DNA of 64,000 nucleotides from Bradyrhizobium sp. LTSP849. GTDB taxonomy: Bacteria > Pseudomonadota > Alphaproteobacteria > Rhizobiales > Xanthobacteraceae. Location of the stretch: NCBI RefSeq assembly GCF_000938255.1, contig NZ_JYMR01000008.1:186001-250000 (forward strand), read 5' to 3'. The translations under genes were made by a program, and so were the position numbers. This document shows, piece by piece, positions 53,961 to 61,215 of this stretch (positions are counted from its first letter, which is position 1; each line of letters begins with the position of its first letter). The notes under the pieces are model-generated. The model searched no databases. It was not told the origin of the DNA and was given only the letters and a program-made list of their open reading frames with translations.

Positions 53961-54698
53961 TTAGTACTTGGCGATCACCGGGCCGCCGAAGCGATAGTTC
54001 AGGCGCACCAGGCCCATGTCGACGTCCTGGCGAACGTGAATGGTGCCGCCAGCGCCACCACCAGGGACCGCCGTCAGCGCGGTGTCGTGGCTATCGAGGA
54101 AGATGTGGTCATATTCGACGCCGACCGACCAGTTCGGCGCAAAGCCAAACTCAAGGCCCGCACCGACCGTGCCACCCCAGCGCGTTGCCTTGGCGGTATC
54201 GACCACGGCACCGGCGAAGATCGCGTCGTATTTGTCGCTCACGACCGCAGCGCCGCCCTTCGCATAGACGAGAACGTTGTTCCAGGCATAGCCGACCTGG
54301 CCGGTGATCAGCCCGAAGGCGTCGATCCGGGTCCGGATGCTTCCGCCGCCAAGCGGGTTGCCGCCAACCGGCGTGGTGTTGCTGCCCGAGAAGTCAGCCC
54401 AGTTGCCCTGCCCCTCGAGGCCGAACACCCAGTTGGCCGACTGCCAGCGATAGCCAACCTGACCACCGACGGTACCGCCGGTCGAGTTGTGGCATCCTTC
54501 CGCGCCGAAACCGATCAGGTCCCAGCAGGTGTGAGCGGAGCCGCCACCGCCGTTGATGCCGATATAGAAGCCGCTCCAGTCATAGATCGCAGCAATCATC
54601 GGCGGCGCCTTGGTATAAGGACGCGCGGCGAGATCGGCGGAAAACGCGCTGCTGGCGCTCATCGCCAGAATGGCGATCGCGAGTGGCAATTTTTTCAT
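53961..54698 (-). CDS. Outer-membrane beta-barrel protein (Omp31/OmpA-like porin family)
   Basis: A 245-residue outer-membrane protein. A signal peptide (KKLPLAIAILAMSASSAFSA) is followed by DWSGFYIGINGGGGSAHTCW, an eight-strand barrel of alternating aromatic/small residues (WVFGLEGQGNWADFSGSN, GLITGQVGYAWNNVLVYAKG), and the terminal strand YRFGGPVIAKY. Family members are abundant surface proteins of rhizobia and brucellae. The ATG at 54698 matches the signal peptide start. The mature protein carries two cysteines, in TCWDLIGFGAEGCHNS, which may form a loop disulfide. Confidence 0.9.
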   Translation of the reverse strand: MKKLPLAIAILAMSASSAFSADLAARPYTKAPPMIAAIYDWSGFYIGINGGGGSAHTCWDLIGFGAEGCHNSTGGTVGGQVGYRWQSANWVFGLEGQGNWADFSGSNTTPVGGNPLGGGSIRTRIDAFGLITGQVGYAWNNVLVYAKGGAAVVSDKYDAIFAGAVVDTAKATRWGGTVGAGLEFGFAPNWSVGVEYDHIFLDSHDTALTAVPGGGAGGTIHVRQDVDMGLVRLNYRFGGPVIAKY

Positions 54699-54978
54699 TG
54701 GATAATTTCCCCGACAGATGCTGCGCAACAACTACCACGCGTTCTCGATTCGAGGTGTCACCCGGGAGGCACACTCGCAAGACGTGTGCATGCTGCTGCG
54801 CGGTGAAAAGGGTACGCGTCCATCGAGATGGATTTCCGGCCGAACGGCCGCAACCGATTGAGTTGCAAAGAGTTGCAGGGCTTTCCCGCACTGCACAGGA
54901 CAGGCGCGTCAGCAGGACGCGCGCGCCGACATGGACAACCGGATCGTCTCACGTCCCCGTGAGATGGAGGGGGGCCCG

Positions 54979-55200
54979 GTGAATTATCAGGAGCAAGCGC
55001 AGACCAATGAACAGCAGGCCGCAAGGCAAGGGGACGCTGTGAGCCAACTTGATACGACTGAGAAACTTCCCGAGGCACAAGAGCCCAGGACATCGCTGTT
55101 TGCGCTCTGCTGGCTGGGGATCGTAGGGATCGCGATGGTCGGCTGGATTTCCGCGCTTGGCTGGCTGGCTTGGCGACTAGGGAATTGGGTGCTGTCCTGA
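54979..55200 (+). CDS. Single-span membrane microprotein, WI-x-AL family (copy 2)
   Basis: A 73-residue protein. The Gln/Ala-rich polar N-terminus is followed by one or two close hydrophobic segments (SLFALCWLGIVGIAMVGWIS) and the C-terminus RLGNWVLS. The final 18 residues share the W-I-[GS]-A-L-x-W-x(6)-N-W-[LV]-[LV]-S pattern with the protein at 36156-36338. The GTG at 54979 is preferred over ATGs at 54931 and 54964 because GGAGG lies seven bases upstream. Function unknown. Confidence 0.72.
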   Translation: MNYQEQAQTNEQQAARQGDAVSQLDTTEKLPEAQEPRTSLFALCWLGIVGIAMVGWISALGWLAWRLGNWVLS

Positions 55201-55276
55201 GGCCGGATCGCGGCCCGCAAATCTGAAGACATCCAGCCTGAAGAGACATCAAGGCCGAGGACACCAAATTCGGGAC

Positions 55277-55353
55277 TGGTCGGGGCAGCTGGATTCGAAC
55301 CAACGACCTGCAGTACCCAAAACTGCCGCGCTACCAGGCTGCGCTATACCCCG
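55277..55353 (-). tRNA. tRNA-Pro (anticodon TGG)
   Basis: The minus strand folds fully. The acceptor is CGGGGTA pairing with TGCCCCG. The D stem is GCGC/GCGC, the anticodon stem GCAGT/ACTGC with loop TTTGGGT, so the anticodon is TGG. The T stem is GTTGG/CCAGC with loop TTCGAAT, and ACCA is encoded. It lies downstream of the DUF192 gene on the same strand. Confidence 0.96.
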
Positions 55354-55437
55354 AATGTCCGGCGAGCCCCGTCGATACACGCTTCCCGGCACGCCAGCAA
55401 GACGGCAATGCCCCCGCGCTCGGCCCTGTTTGCGGCC

Positions 55438-55923
55438 CTATTTGCTGCCGAACAGCGGATGGCCGACGCGGTCGCCGGGGCGGATGCCATATTTCTGCGC
55501 GGTGCCCGCCGGCACCTCCAGAACGGCCCGGGCCAGGCCGTGGGACGCGATGATTTTGGTCGACAGCGTTTCGGTGTTTTCCGCGATGCGCAGGATGCGG
55601 CCGTCGGCGCGGATGAAGATCATGTCGAGCGAGATGTAGGTGTTCTTCATCCACATCGACACTTCCTGCTCGGGATTGAAGTCGAACAGCATGCCTTTGC
55701 CGTCGGCCAATTCCTTGCGGTACATCAGTCCGGTCTGCTTCTCCTCCTCCGTCGTCGCCATCTCCACCGAGAACACCTGCACGCCGTTCTTGGTGACGAT
55801 CTCGAGCGGCTGGAAGCTGGCGGCCCGGACGGGCGCGCTGGCAACGGCAAAGCCGGCGACGACGAGGATGGCAGCAAGCCAGCCTCTGGCGAGGGACCAG
55901 ACAGTGTTTCGATCAAGCTTCAT
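55438..55923 (-). CDS. DUF192 family exported protein
   Basis: A 161-residue DUF192 protein. A signal peptide (RGWLAAILVVAGFAVASAPV) precedes the domain with EKQTGLMYRKELADGKGMLF, then VSMWMKNTYISLDMIFIRAD and a C-terminal EVPAGTAQKYGIRPGDRV. These are the usual DUF192 segments. The ATG at 55923 is preferred over a GTG at 55932. The family is widespread and its biochemical role is not firmly established. It stands alone, upstream of the tRNA-Pro gene. Confidence 0.87.
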   Translation of the reverse strand: MKLDRNTVWSLARGWLAAILVVAGFAVASAPVRAASFQPLEIVTKNGVQVFSVEMATTEEEKQTGLMYRKELADGKGMLFDFNPEQEVSMWMKNTYISLDMIFIRADGRILRIAENTETLSTKIIASHGLARAVLEVPAGTAQKYGIRPGDRVGHPLFGSK

Positions 55924-56054
55924 GGGATGCACTCGGGACGGCGCTCAAGACGTGGAACTGGCGCAATCCTTACGCGGCGATCGCCGGAAAAGCCAGAAAA
56001 GGCACATGGTCCCGACCATGCGCCTCTGCTCACGATTGCGGGAGTTGGAAGCCG

Positions 56055-56687
56055 TTAGTGCGACTGCAATCCCGGCGATCCGGTCTCGGGATGGATCTCA
56101 GCCGCCATCATGCCCTTGGAGCCCGGCCCAAAGCGGACCAGCACATACTGGCCGGGCCGCAATTCGGTCATGCCGAAGCGGCGCAGCGTCTCCATGTGCA
56201 CGAAGATGTCGGGGGTACCCTCGCCGCAGGTCAGGAAGCCGAAGCCGCGGAGCCGGTTGAACCATTTGACCTGGGCCCGCTCCAGCCCGCTGGTCGCGGT
56301 GACCGTGACATGGGTGCGCGGCGGCAGCATCTGCGCCGGATGGATCGCGGTCGACTCGTCCATCGAGACCACGCGGAAGGCCTGGTAACCCTTGGCGCGC
56401 TGGATGCACTCGACGACAATGCGGGCGCCCTCATAAGCGGTCTGGAAGCCGTCGCGCCTAAGCACGGTAACGTGCAGGAGCACGTCGGGCCAGCCATTGT
56501 CGGGAACGATGAAGCCGTAGCCCTTTGAGGCGTCGAACCATTTGATGACGCCGTGGACCTCGACCAGGTTGGCGCTGGCCTCACCAAGTCCGGTGAAGGG
56601 ACTGAGCGCGCTATCGCGACCGCCGCCGTGTTCGCCGGCTGCGGGAACTCCCAGCTTCTTGGACTCAAATCCGTCCGACGACCCCAT
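56055..56687 (-). CDS. Protein with two cold-shock domains
   Basis: A 210-residue RNA/DNA-binding protein. Two cold-shock domains are present. The first, near residues 50-115, has GVIKWFDASKGYGFIVPDNG (RNP1) and DVLLHV (RNP2). The second, near 135-200, has VKWFNRLRGFGFLTCGEGTP and DIFVHM. The N-terminal 45 residues are low-complexity. The ATG at 56687 is chosen; an ATG at 56711 with GAGG nine bases upstream is a close alternative. Double-CSD proteins are typical of alphaproteobacteria. Two domains would allow binding to two single-stranded sites. Confidence 0.9.
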   Translation of the reverse strand: MGSSDGFESKKLGVPAAGEHGGGRDSALSPFTGLGEASANLVEVHGVIKWFDASKGYGFIVPDNGWPDVLLHVTVLRRDGFQTAYEGARIVVECIQRAKGYQAFRVVSMDESTAIHPAQMLPPRTHVTVTATSGLERAQVKWFNRLRGFGFLTCGEGTPDIFVHMETLRRFGMTELRPGQYVLVRFGPGSKGMMAAEIHPETGSPGLQSH

Positions 56688-56898
56688 AACCCCGGACCCC
56701 ACACATGCCATGCAACCCGCCCTCAGTGGCGGCGTCGAATCACGCGTCTTTCGAGAACCTTCAGAGAATCTTCTCAACTGGACGCGACGCGAATCTCTCG
56801 AATCAAAAGATAACACTCCCGGTTGCGAGGCATAGACAAAAAAGAGATTCGCCGGAACCTATGAACAGCTTGCACAGGCGCGAATCAAAAACGACCGT

Positions 56899-57660
56899 TC
56901 AATTACGGACGAACGGCCCGAGTGTTTCACCGATGTCGTGGTGGATCACGAGGTCGGCGATATCGTCCTGCTCGGTCGGCTCGCGATTGATGATCACCAA
57001 ACGTGCACCGGCGTTCTTCGCCATCATCGGAAAGCCCGCCGCGGGCCACACCACGAGCGAGGAACCGATCGCGATGAAGAGATCGCAGGCTTGCGACAAC
57101 TCGGTCGCGCGCTGCATTTCATCCTCCGGCATCGCCTGACCGAATGAGATCGTTGCGGTTTTCACCGGCTCATCGCACGCGGTGCAGTTCGGCGCGGCGC
57201 CGTCGTCGTCGAAACGGCGCTTCACCCAGTCGAGCTGATAGGCGTGCCTACATCCGATGCAGCGCGCATAAGTGGTATTGCCGTGAAGTTCAATCACGCG
57301 GTCGGCCGCAAAGCCCGAGGCCTGGTGCAGATTGTCGATGTTCTGGGTGATGACCGCGGGAACCTTGCCGGCGCGGTGCAGCGCTGCGAGCGCGCGATGG
57401 CCGCGGCCAGGCTTTGCAGCCGCGAAGGTTTCTTGCATCGCAAAGCGGCGGCGCCAGGATTCGTCCCGCGCGTCCTGGCTGGCAACGAATTCATCGAACG
57501 GGATCGGACGGTTGCGGGTCCAGAGGCCGCCGGGCGAGCGGAAGTCCGGGATGCCGCATTCGGTCGAGATACCGGCGCCGGTGAACGGGACGATGGTCTT
57601 GGCTTCGGCGATCATGTCGCCGAGCCGTTCAACGCCGCTTTGAAGGTCTGATGCAATCAC
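56899..57660 (-). CDS. Sir2-family NAD-dependent protein deacylase
   Basis: Sirtuin of 253 residues that removes acyl groups from lysines using NAD. It has the NAD-binding FTGAGISTECGIPDFRSPGG, the TQNIDNLHQASG catalytic segment, ELHGNTTYARC, and a CxxC-CxxC zinc site (CIGC ... CTAC). The GTG at 57660 is preferred because GGGAGG lies six bases before it; a TTG at 57705 is the only earlier option. It is a single gene. The targets probably include acyl-CoA synthetases, by analogy with CobB. Confidence 0.92.
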   Translation of the reverse strand: MIASDLQSGVERLGDMIAEAKTIVPFTGAGISTECGIPDFRSPGGLWTRNRPIPFDEFVASQDARDESWRRRFAMQETFAAAKPGRGHRALAALHRAGKVPAVITQNIDNLHQASGFAADRVIELHGNTTYARCIGCRHAYQLDWVKRRFDDDGAAPNCTACDEPVKTATISFGQAMPEDEMQRATELSQACDLFIAIGSSLVVWPAAGFPMMAKNAGARLVIINREPTEQDDIADLVIHHDIGETLGPFVRN

Positions 57661-57918
57661 TCGCCGCCTCCCGCTTTGCTTTCGCGCTAGCTGCAACACG
57701 TTCAAGCGACAAGATTGTTGACGCTCTTATCCACTGCCGCGCAAGCCGCGGTCGGCAATTTTTTCCGACCCTCGCTTATCACAATCCTGCAATGCCTCCT
57801 CCCCATTGACGCCCCAATCAGAAGCGCCAATGCATGTGTTGACGCGACTCAACGTGATTGCGGCGGCAGTGCTTGAGTTCAACAGTGCACACAGACTCAG
57901 GTGTAGTGGGGATTTGAC

Positions 57919-58083
57919 ATGACCGAAGACGAACAACGCAAGATTCGCGAACGAGATGAAATCGCCGCACGTGTTGCCGCCTTCCGCGCGACGCAGGAAA
58001 AGTTCAAGCGCGAGCGTGACGAGTATTTCGTGTCGACGCTCGAGAACGCCCGCAGGGTGGAGCGGCCCTCGCTCTGGCCGTAG
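57919..58083 (+). CDS. Small charged helical protein (54 aa)
   Basis: A 54-codon frame, MTEDEQRKIRERDEIAARVA at the start and ENARRVERPSLWP at the end. It is highly charged and entirely helical, with GGGG seven bases before the ATG. A strong terminator follows 27 bp after the stop. The clean ribosome-binding site, terminator and protein-like composition support a real gene. Similar short proteins are conserved in bradyrhizobia as far as I recall. Function unknown. Confidence 0.75.
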   Translation: MTEDEQRKIRERDEIAARVAAFRATQEKFKRERDEYFVSTLENARRVERPSLWP

Positions 58084-58109
58084 GATATCGCGCCAGATGC
58101 GCGCGCATG

Positions 58110-58142
58110 AAAAAAGCCCGGAGCATTGCTCCGGGCTTTTCA
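58110..58142. terminator. Bidirectional Rho-independent terminator
   Basis: AAGCCCGGAGC-ATT-GCTCCGGGCTT, flanked by A-run and T-run, sits between the convergent 54-aa gene and the Gly/Tyr-rich gene. It can terminate both directions. Confidence 0.9.
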
Positions 58143-58163
58143 CTTGTCGGTTATGACCTGCGA

Positions 58164-58466
58164 TTACCAATAATTGCGGTAATAACGGTGGCGATAGTAG
58201 CCTGGTCCATAGGCGTACGGGGCAGGACCGTAGGCATAGGCCGGGCGGCCATAATAACCGTAGCCGGGACCATAGCCGTAGCCGGGACCATAGCCATAAG
58301 GACCGGACGCCGCGACCGCGCCAGCAGTGATCGCGCCTGCGGCGAGACCGAACGCCAAGCCCGGTCCAATGCCGCGACCGCGCGCTTCCGCAGGTGCTGG
58401 CGCCGCAACCGCCGTCACGCCAACCGCCGCGATCGTCGCCAAAACTGCCAATGTTTTCTTCATCAT
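58164..58466 (-). CDS. Secreted Gly/Tyr-rich small protein
   Basis: A 100-residue exported protein. The signal peptide (KTLAVLATIAAVGVTAVAAP) is followed by a Gly/Ala helix segment (GLAFGLAAGAITAGAVAASG) and a Gly-Tyr-Pro repeat tail (GPGYGYGPGYGYYGRPAYAY) ending YYRHRYYRNYW. AAGGAG lies six bases before the ATG at 58466. It resembles the longer secreted protein at 36672-37442. Such proteins are thought to sit at the cell surface; the function is not known. Confidence 0.8.
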   Translation of the reverse strand: MMKKTLAVLATIAAVGVTAVAAPAPAEARGRGIGPGLAFGLAAGAITAGAVAASGPYGYGPGYGYGPGYGYYGRPAYAYGPAPYAYGPGYYRHRYYRNYW

Positions 58467-58647
58467 GCGTGTCTCCTTCACATCTGGAGAGACAACGTCA
58501 TCCGCCTGCGATGGTTGCGCGGAGCGGCTATGTCGGCGCCGCAAGGTATGCGAAAAAAACTCCGTCCTGAAGGGAACGAAATCGCCTCACAAGTATTGGG
58601 GTTTCAAGTGCGGAGCCTCCGCTATCCGGTAGAGGTAACAGCACGAA

Positions 58648-58686
58648 GACCCCGTCAGCATCTCCGCGGTGCTGGCGGGGTTTTTC
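58648..58686 (+). terminator. Rho-independent terminator without an obvious upstream gene
   Basis: CCCCGTCAGCA and TGCTGGCGGGG form an 11 bp stem (one G-U) around a 9-base loop, followed by TTTTT. No plus-strand protein gene ends upstream, so it may close an sRNA whose 5' end lies near 58500-58580, or trim the transcript of a neighbouring gene. Confidence 0.75.
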
Positions 58687-58756
58687 AGTTTCGAACGGAC
58701 AAAATGGCAGCAGACGTAACTGGCTGCCCACGGCGACGGCACCTTGGGATGAGAGA

Positions 58757-58987
58757 TTGCCGATATCAGCGCTGCTGGCCCGCATCCGCCGGCTCGTTCC
58801 CAACACCAACGAGCAGCATTACGACGAGATCGTCCGCAATTTCGGCTTCGGCGCCCTGCGCCCGCCGCCGACGCCCATGACCGACGGCGAGCTCGCCCGC
58901 GCCATTGCGGAGTTCCTCAAGGCAACGCCGTCCACGGAGACGGTTCCGACGCTGGGCCGGCGGCTTGACCCCTCCTCCCCACTCTGA
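58757..58987 (+). CDS. Small hypothetical protein (76 aa)
   Basis: A 76-residue soluble protein. The N-terminus PISALLARIRRLVPNTNEQH is basic and helical. The middle carries PPPTPMTDGELARAIAEFLK. The only start is a TTG at 58757 with GGGA seven bases upstream. It looks like a real short conserved bradyrhizobial protein. It is the first of two plus-strand short genes; function unknown. Confidence 0.65.
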   Translation: MPISALLARIRRLVPNTNEQHYDEIVRNFGFGALRPPPTPMTDGELARAIAEFLKATPSTETVPTLGRRLDPSSPL

Positions 58988-59063
58988 GTGGCGTTTCTTC
59001 TGTCAGCGGGGAACGTGCGCCTCGCGCGCACGTTGATCGTGCCTTCATGAGAAGAGGCTCAAC

Positions 59064-59177
59064 ATGCCCGCGTGGCTCGACATCCTGCTCAATCTGTCCG
59101 GCTATGCCGGCTTCGTGGCGCTCGCAACGCACGGGACCTCGTGCCGGCAGACGGGTGCCGACGATCCGACCTCATAG
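59064..59177 (+). CDS. 37-residue hydrophobic microprotein
   Basis: A short frame with MPAWLDILLNLSGYAGFVAL, an amphipathic-then-hydrophobic segment, and a polar tail. GAGG lies six bases before the ATG. It converges with the small membrane gene at 59187-59384, only nine bases apart. The size is small but the ribosome-binding site is good. Function unknown. Confidence 0.5.
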   Translation: MPAWLDILLNLSGYAGFVALATHGTSCRQTGADDPTS

Positions 59178-59186
59178 CGACAAGTC

Positions 59187-59384
59187 TTAATTCGCGTGCG
59201 GCGCTTGGCCGGCGGTGCGCATCAGCCGGTCGGCCTTGACCGCAACGCGCGTGTCCTCGTCCTGCGGCCGCATCGAAAAGCTGATCACGACGAAAGCGAG
59301 ACAGAACAGCGTGCCGACGACGGCAACGCGCCGATAGGTCTGGCGGTCGCCTTGATAAAACGATGGTTCTAAAAATGGGGTCAT
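59187..59384 (-). CDS. Small single-span membrane protein (65 aa)
   Basis: A 65-residue protein. The N-terminal 20 residues are polar with aromatic residues, followed by one membrane helix (VAVVGTLFCLAFVVISFSM) and a charged C-terminal tail (QDEDTRVAVKADRLMRTAGQ). The ATG at 59384 is taken; an in-frame TTG two codons upstream is possible. Function unknown. Confidence 0.6.
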   Translation of the reverse strand: MTPFLEPSFYQGDRQTYRRVAVVGTLFCLAFVVISFSMRPQDEDTRVAVKADRLMRTAGQAPHAN

Positions 59385-59524
59385 TGGCAAAATCGGTTTT
59401 CTTGTTGTCTTTGCCAGACACCTATCCCAACGGCGCGCAAGCGCAACGCGATTGGGCTTTTAACCTAACCGAATAGGGTTATCGCGACCGCTGCAAGCTT
59501 TCGTTAGGAGTTCGCCGAGACGCC

Positions 59525-59875
59525 TCAGATCTCGGCAAGCCACTTCAATGTCGCGCGAAAACCCAGACTGCGATGACCCGCGACCAGCACGGTGCCGAAC
59601 ACCTCGGCGTCATCCCCGCTGAACGTCCCGGAAAAGCCACTGGTGGCCTCTGCGCCAGCGAACAGCGGCCGGACCAGCGGATCGGCGAACGGCGAATGCT
59701 GGTTGGTGGCAAGCTCACCCTTCCAGGTGCCGTTGCCGACACTGTACGACCCGTGCGACCAGAAATACGGCCCTCCCCCGAGCAGCACGCCGTCCCGCAG
59801 CACCAGCACGCCGCTGTCGCGGCCCTTCACGCCGTCGAGCATGTGGATGTGGATGGAGTAAAGCCCGTTCTTCAT
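59525..59875 (-). CDS. GrlR-family regulatory protein
   Basis: A 116-residue protein of the GrlR fold: KNGLYSIHIHMLDGVKGRDS at the start, then VLVLRDGVLLGGGPYFWSHG and YSVGNGTWKGELATNQH, a beta-barrel pattern of GrlR proteins. GrlR was named as a negative regulator of the E. coli type III secretion regulator GrlA; related proteins are common as single genes in rhizobia. No type III genes are present in the window. The ATG at 59875 is used. Upstream lie the 76 bp direct repeats with nested palindromes. Confidence 0.8.
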   Translation of the reverse strand: MKNGLYSIHIHMLDGVKGRDSGVLVLRDGVLLGGGPYFWSHGSYSVGNGTWKGELATNQHSPFADPLVRPLFAGAEATSGFSGTFSGDDAEVFGTVLVAGHRSLGFRATLKWLAEI

Positions 59876-59966
59876 GGATGCGCCCGCCGTCGTCAGCGAC
59901 GATAGCGCCGGACGCGCAGAGCGTCGAGATGCCGCCGGGGAGCTTCTCGCGGTTCGCCGACCGGCT

Positions 59967-60042
59967 TTGTTCCAGCTTCGACTCCATTTCGTTCTCAAAG
60001 AACGAATCGGAATCGACGAAATCGGCGCGGAGCAACTCCTAA
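59967..60042. repeat. 76 bp direct repeat, copy 1, with palindrome
   Basis: About 80% identical, without gaps, to 60195-60270. It contains the dyad TTCGTTCT-CAA-AGAACGAA inside a longer imperfect palindrome. The minus strand reads in frame as DSDSFFENEMES, while the other copy reads DSDSFFENEVES, so the repeat may be coding remnants or a duplicated regulatory site. Confidence 0.8.
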
Positions 60043-60194
60043 CAATTGGTTTGCATCGCGCGAGCGCATCTTCGATTCACCTCGACACTGTCGACGTCAT
60101 GCGGAGCGGCCGCACCTTGAGCAAACGACTGTGCGACACATCAAGCTGACTCGTTTTGATACAGGCCCTGCGTCGAGATTCAGACAGCCACGAC

Positions 60195-60270
60195 TTGTTC
60201 TGCATCCGACTCCACTTCGTTCTCAAAGAACGAATCGGAGTCGGAAATATCAACGCGAAGCGAATCCTAA
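60195..60270. repeat. 76 bp direct repeat, copy 2, with palindrome
   Basis: Partner of 59967-60042 at a 228 bp interval. The dyad TTCGTTCT-CAA-AGAACGAA is identical in both copies, while the flanks differ by scattered substitutions. Strongest conservation over the palindrome suggests selection for it or a recent duplication. Confidence 0.8.
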
Positions 60271-60438
60271 TGACGGATGAAGACGCGACTGATCACTTTG
60301 CCGGCGGCAGGAATCTCGAGATGAGAATTTCGAGACGCGCGCAAAGCACGCTCATGATCTCGCGAGCTGACGATCTCGCGACATGCCCTGCTCGACACGC
60401 AGCTATTGCCGCGTGTTATCGATGTCCGGCGAGACCTC

Positions 60439-60576
60439 TCACGCCGCGCGCTTGGCGTTGCTCTTCTCCGCAAAGCATTCGAGGATCTGGATGCGGAGTT
60501 CTTCGGCGGCCGGGCCCTCGACCTTCCTGAGTTGATTCCAGAGCCTGATCACTTCGCGCTGTTTCTCGATCGTCAT
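60439..60576 (-). CDS. 45-residue charged helical microprotein
   Basis: A short frame MTIEKQREVIRLWNQLRKVE ... EELRIQILECFAEKSNAKRA, amphipathic and helical throughout. GGAGGTGA lies three bases before the ATG, a near-perfect ribosome-binding site. The composition and SD support a real gene. Function unknown; it may be a small protein-binding peptide. Confidence 0.65.
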   Translation of the reverse strand: MTIEKQREVIRLWNQLRKVEGPAAEELRIQILECFAEKSNAKRAA

Positions 60577-60648
60577 GAGTCACCTCCAAGGCGATTCACT
60601 AGAACAAAATGAGAACAAAAAGTCCAGCCCTGGCCAGAGATTTCCTCA

Positions 60649-60750
60649 TCACGTCGCCTTGAACCTTTTTGGTGGCGCGAGACCCATGGAGGCTGGGGAT
60701 TTCAGCGCCCAGTCATACTGCAGCGCCGCCTGACGGACATATTCCGTCAC
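60649..60750 (-). CDS. Possible 33-residue protein within the repeated coding element
   Basis: The minus strand reads (M)TEYVRQAALQYDWALKSPAS ... PPKRFKAT from a GTG at 60750, with no ribosome-binding site. The frame is open a little further upstream (NPKSNSAAV) before a TAA, without a start codon. The same text is partly recognisable but broken at 53097-53190, so this may itself be a fragment of a larger gene. Confidence 0.35.
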   Translation of the reverse strand: MTEYVRQAALQYDWALKSPASMGLAPPKRFKAT

Positions 60751-60772
60751 CGCGGCGCTGTTGCTTTTTGGA
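60680..60772 (-). repeat. Repeated small coding element, open copy
   Basis: Homologous to 53097-53190 along about 95 bp, in the opposite orientation, with the shared core TGGGCGCTGAAATCCCCA. A shorter third occurrence of GGCGCTGAAATCCCA lies on the plus strand at about 60809. On the plus strand this copy also forms CAGCGCCGC/GCGGCGCTG followed by TTGCTTTTTG, which resembles a terminator. Confidence 0.55.
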
Positions 60773-60840
60773 TTTTCAACCTTAAGTTAGAAACACGGCT
60801 GGCGGCTAGGCGCTGAAATCCCATTGCCGTCGGCTAGAGA

Positions 60841-60868
60841 GCCCCGTGCGCAAGCGCGGGGTTTTTCT
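60841..60868 (+). terminator. Rho-independent terminator 1 of a closely spaced set
   Basis: CCCCGTG and CGCGGGG pair (one G-U), followed by TTTTTCTTT on the plus strand. No plus-strand protein gene ends just upstream. Confidence 0.8.
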
Positions 60869-60982
60869 TTGTAGACAAAGCGCCCGCTCGTTCGCAACGC
60901 TGGAACGAACGCCCCGCCTCCGCATTGTCAGACTGAAATCGATGGTGCTGTCGGTTGTGCGACGCGACCGCCAGCATTGAAG

Positions 60983-61013
60983 AACCCCGCAGCTCCCCCG
61001 CGCGGGGTTTTTC
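60983..61013 (+). terminator. Rho-independent terminator 2 of a closely spaced set
   Basis: CCCCGC and GCGGGG stem with TTTTTCTC after it on the plus strand. It lies 145 bp from terminator 1, and no protein gene lies between them. Confidence 0.75.
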
Positions 61014-61179
61014 TCTTTCGGTCGCGGGCGATGAATTGCGACTGATGACTTGCGACTCTTGGCGAAAAGGAAAACCCGATCGCGATCGCCGAGCACTCTC
61101 CTGTCCTCAGACAGTGAACCTTCTCAGCGCTGGCGCGTCTTATAAGTGAAGCTTCCCCCAGGCTTCACCCCCATCAGGA

Positions 61180-61215
61180 AACCCCGCCTTCCCCAGGCGG
61201 GGTTTTCGCTTTTTA
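61180..61215. terminator. Terminator of the HU gene, possibly bidirectional
   Basis: CCCCGCC and GGCGGGG form a 7 bp stem 32 bp beyond the HU stop. The plus side has TTTTCGCTTTTT, and the minus side GGTTTCC, so the plus direction looks stronger. A second hairpin, GTGAAGC ... GCTTCAC, lies at 61147-61168. Confidence 0.8.

Noticed and set aside
52766..59475. Shared TTAACCTAACCGA at about 52766 and 59460
   Set aside because: A 13-base match in 64 kb is expected many times by chance, and no extended similarity was seen around it.
59715..60035. Minus-strand frame starting LRADFVDSDSFFENEMES
   Set aside because: After about 55 residues it turns into an out-of-frame reading of the GrlR-like gene and has no good start. 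The opening part is noted under the 76 bp repeats instead.
60721..60770. Hairpin plus TTGCTTTTTG as a classical terminator of an sRNA
   Set aside because: The same bases are part of an open reading frame homologous to the element at 53097, so coding ancestry explains them at least as well. It is kept as a repeat, not as a terminator.
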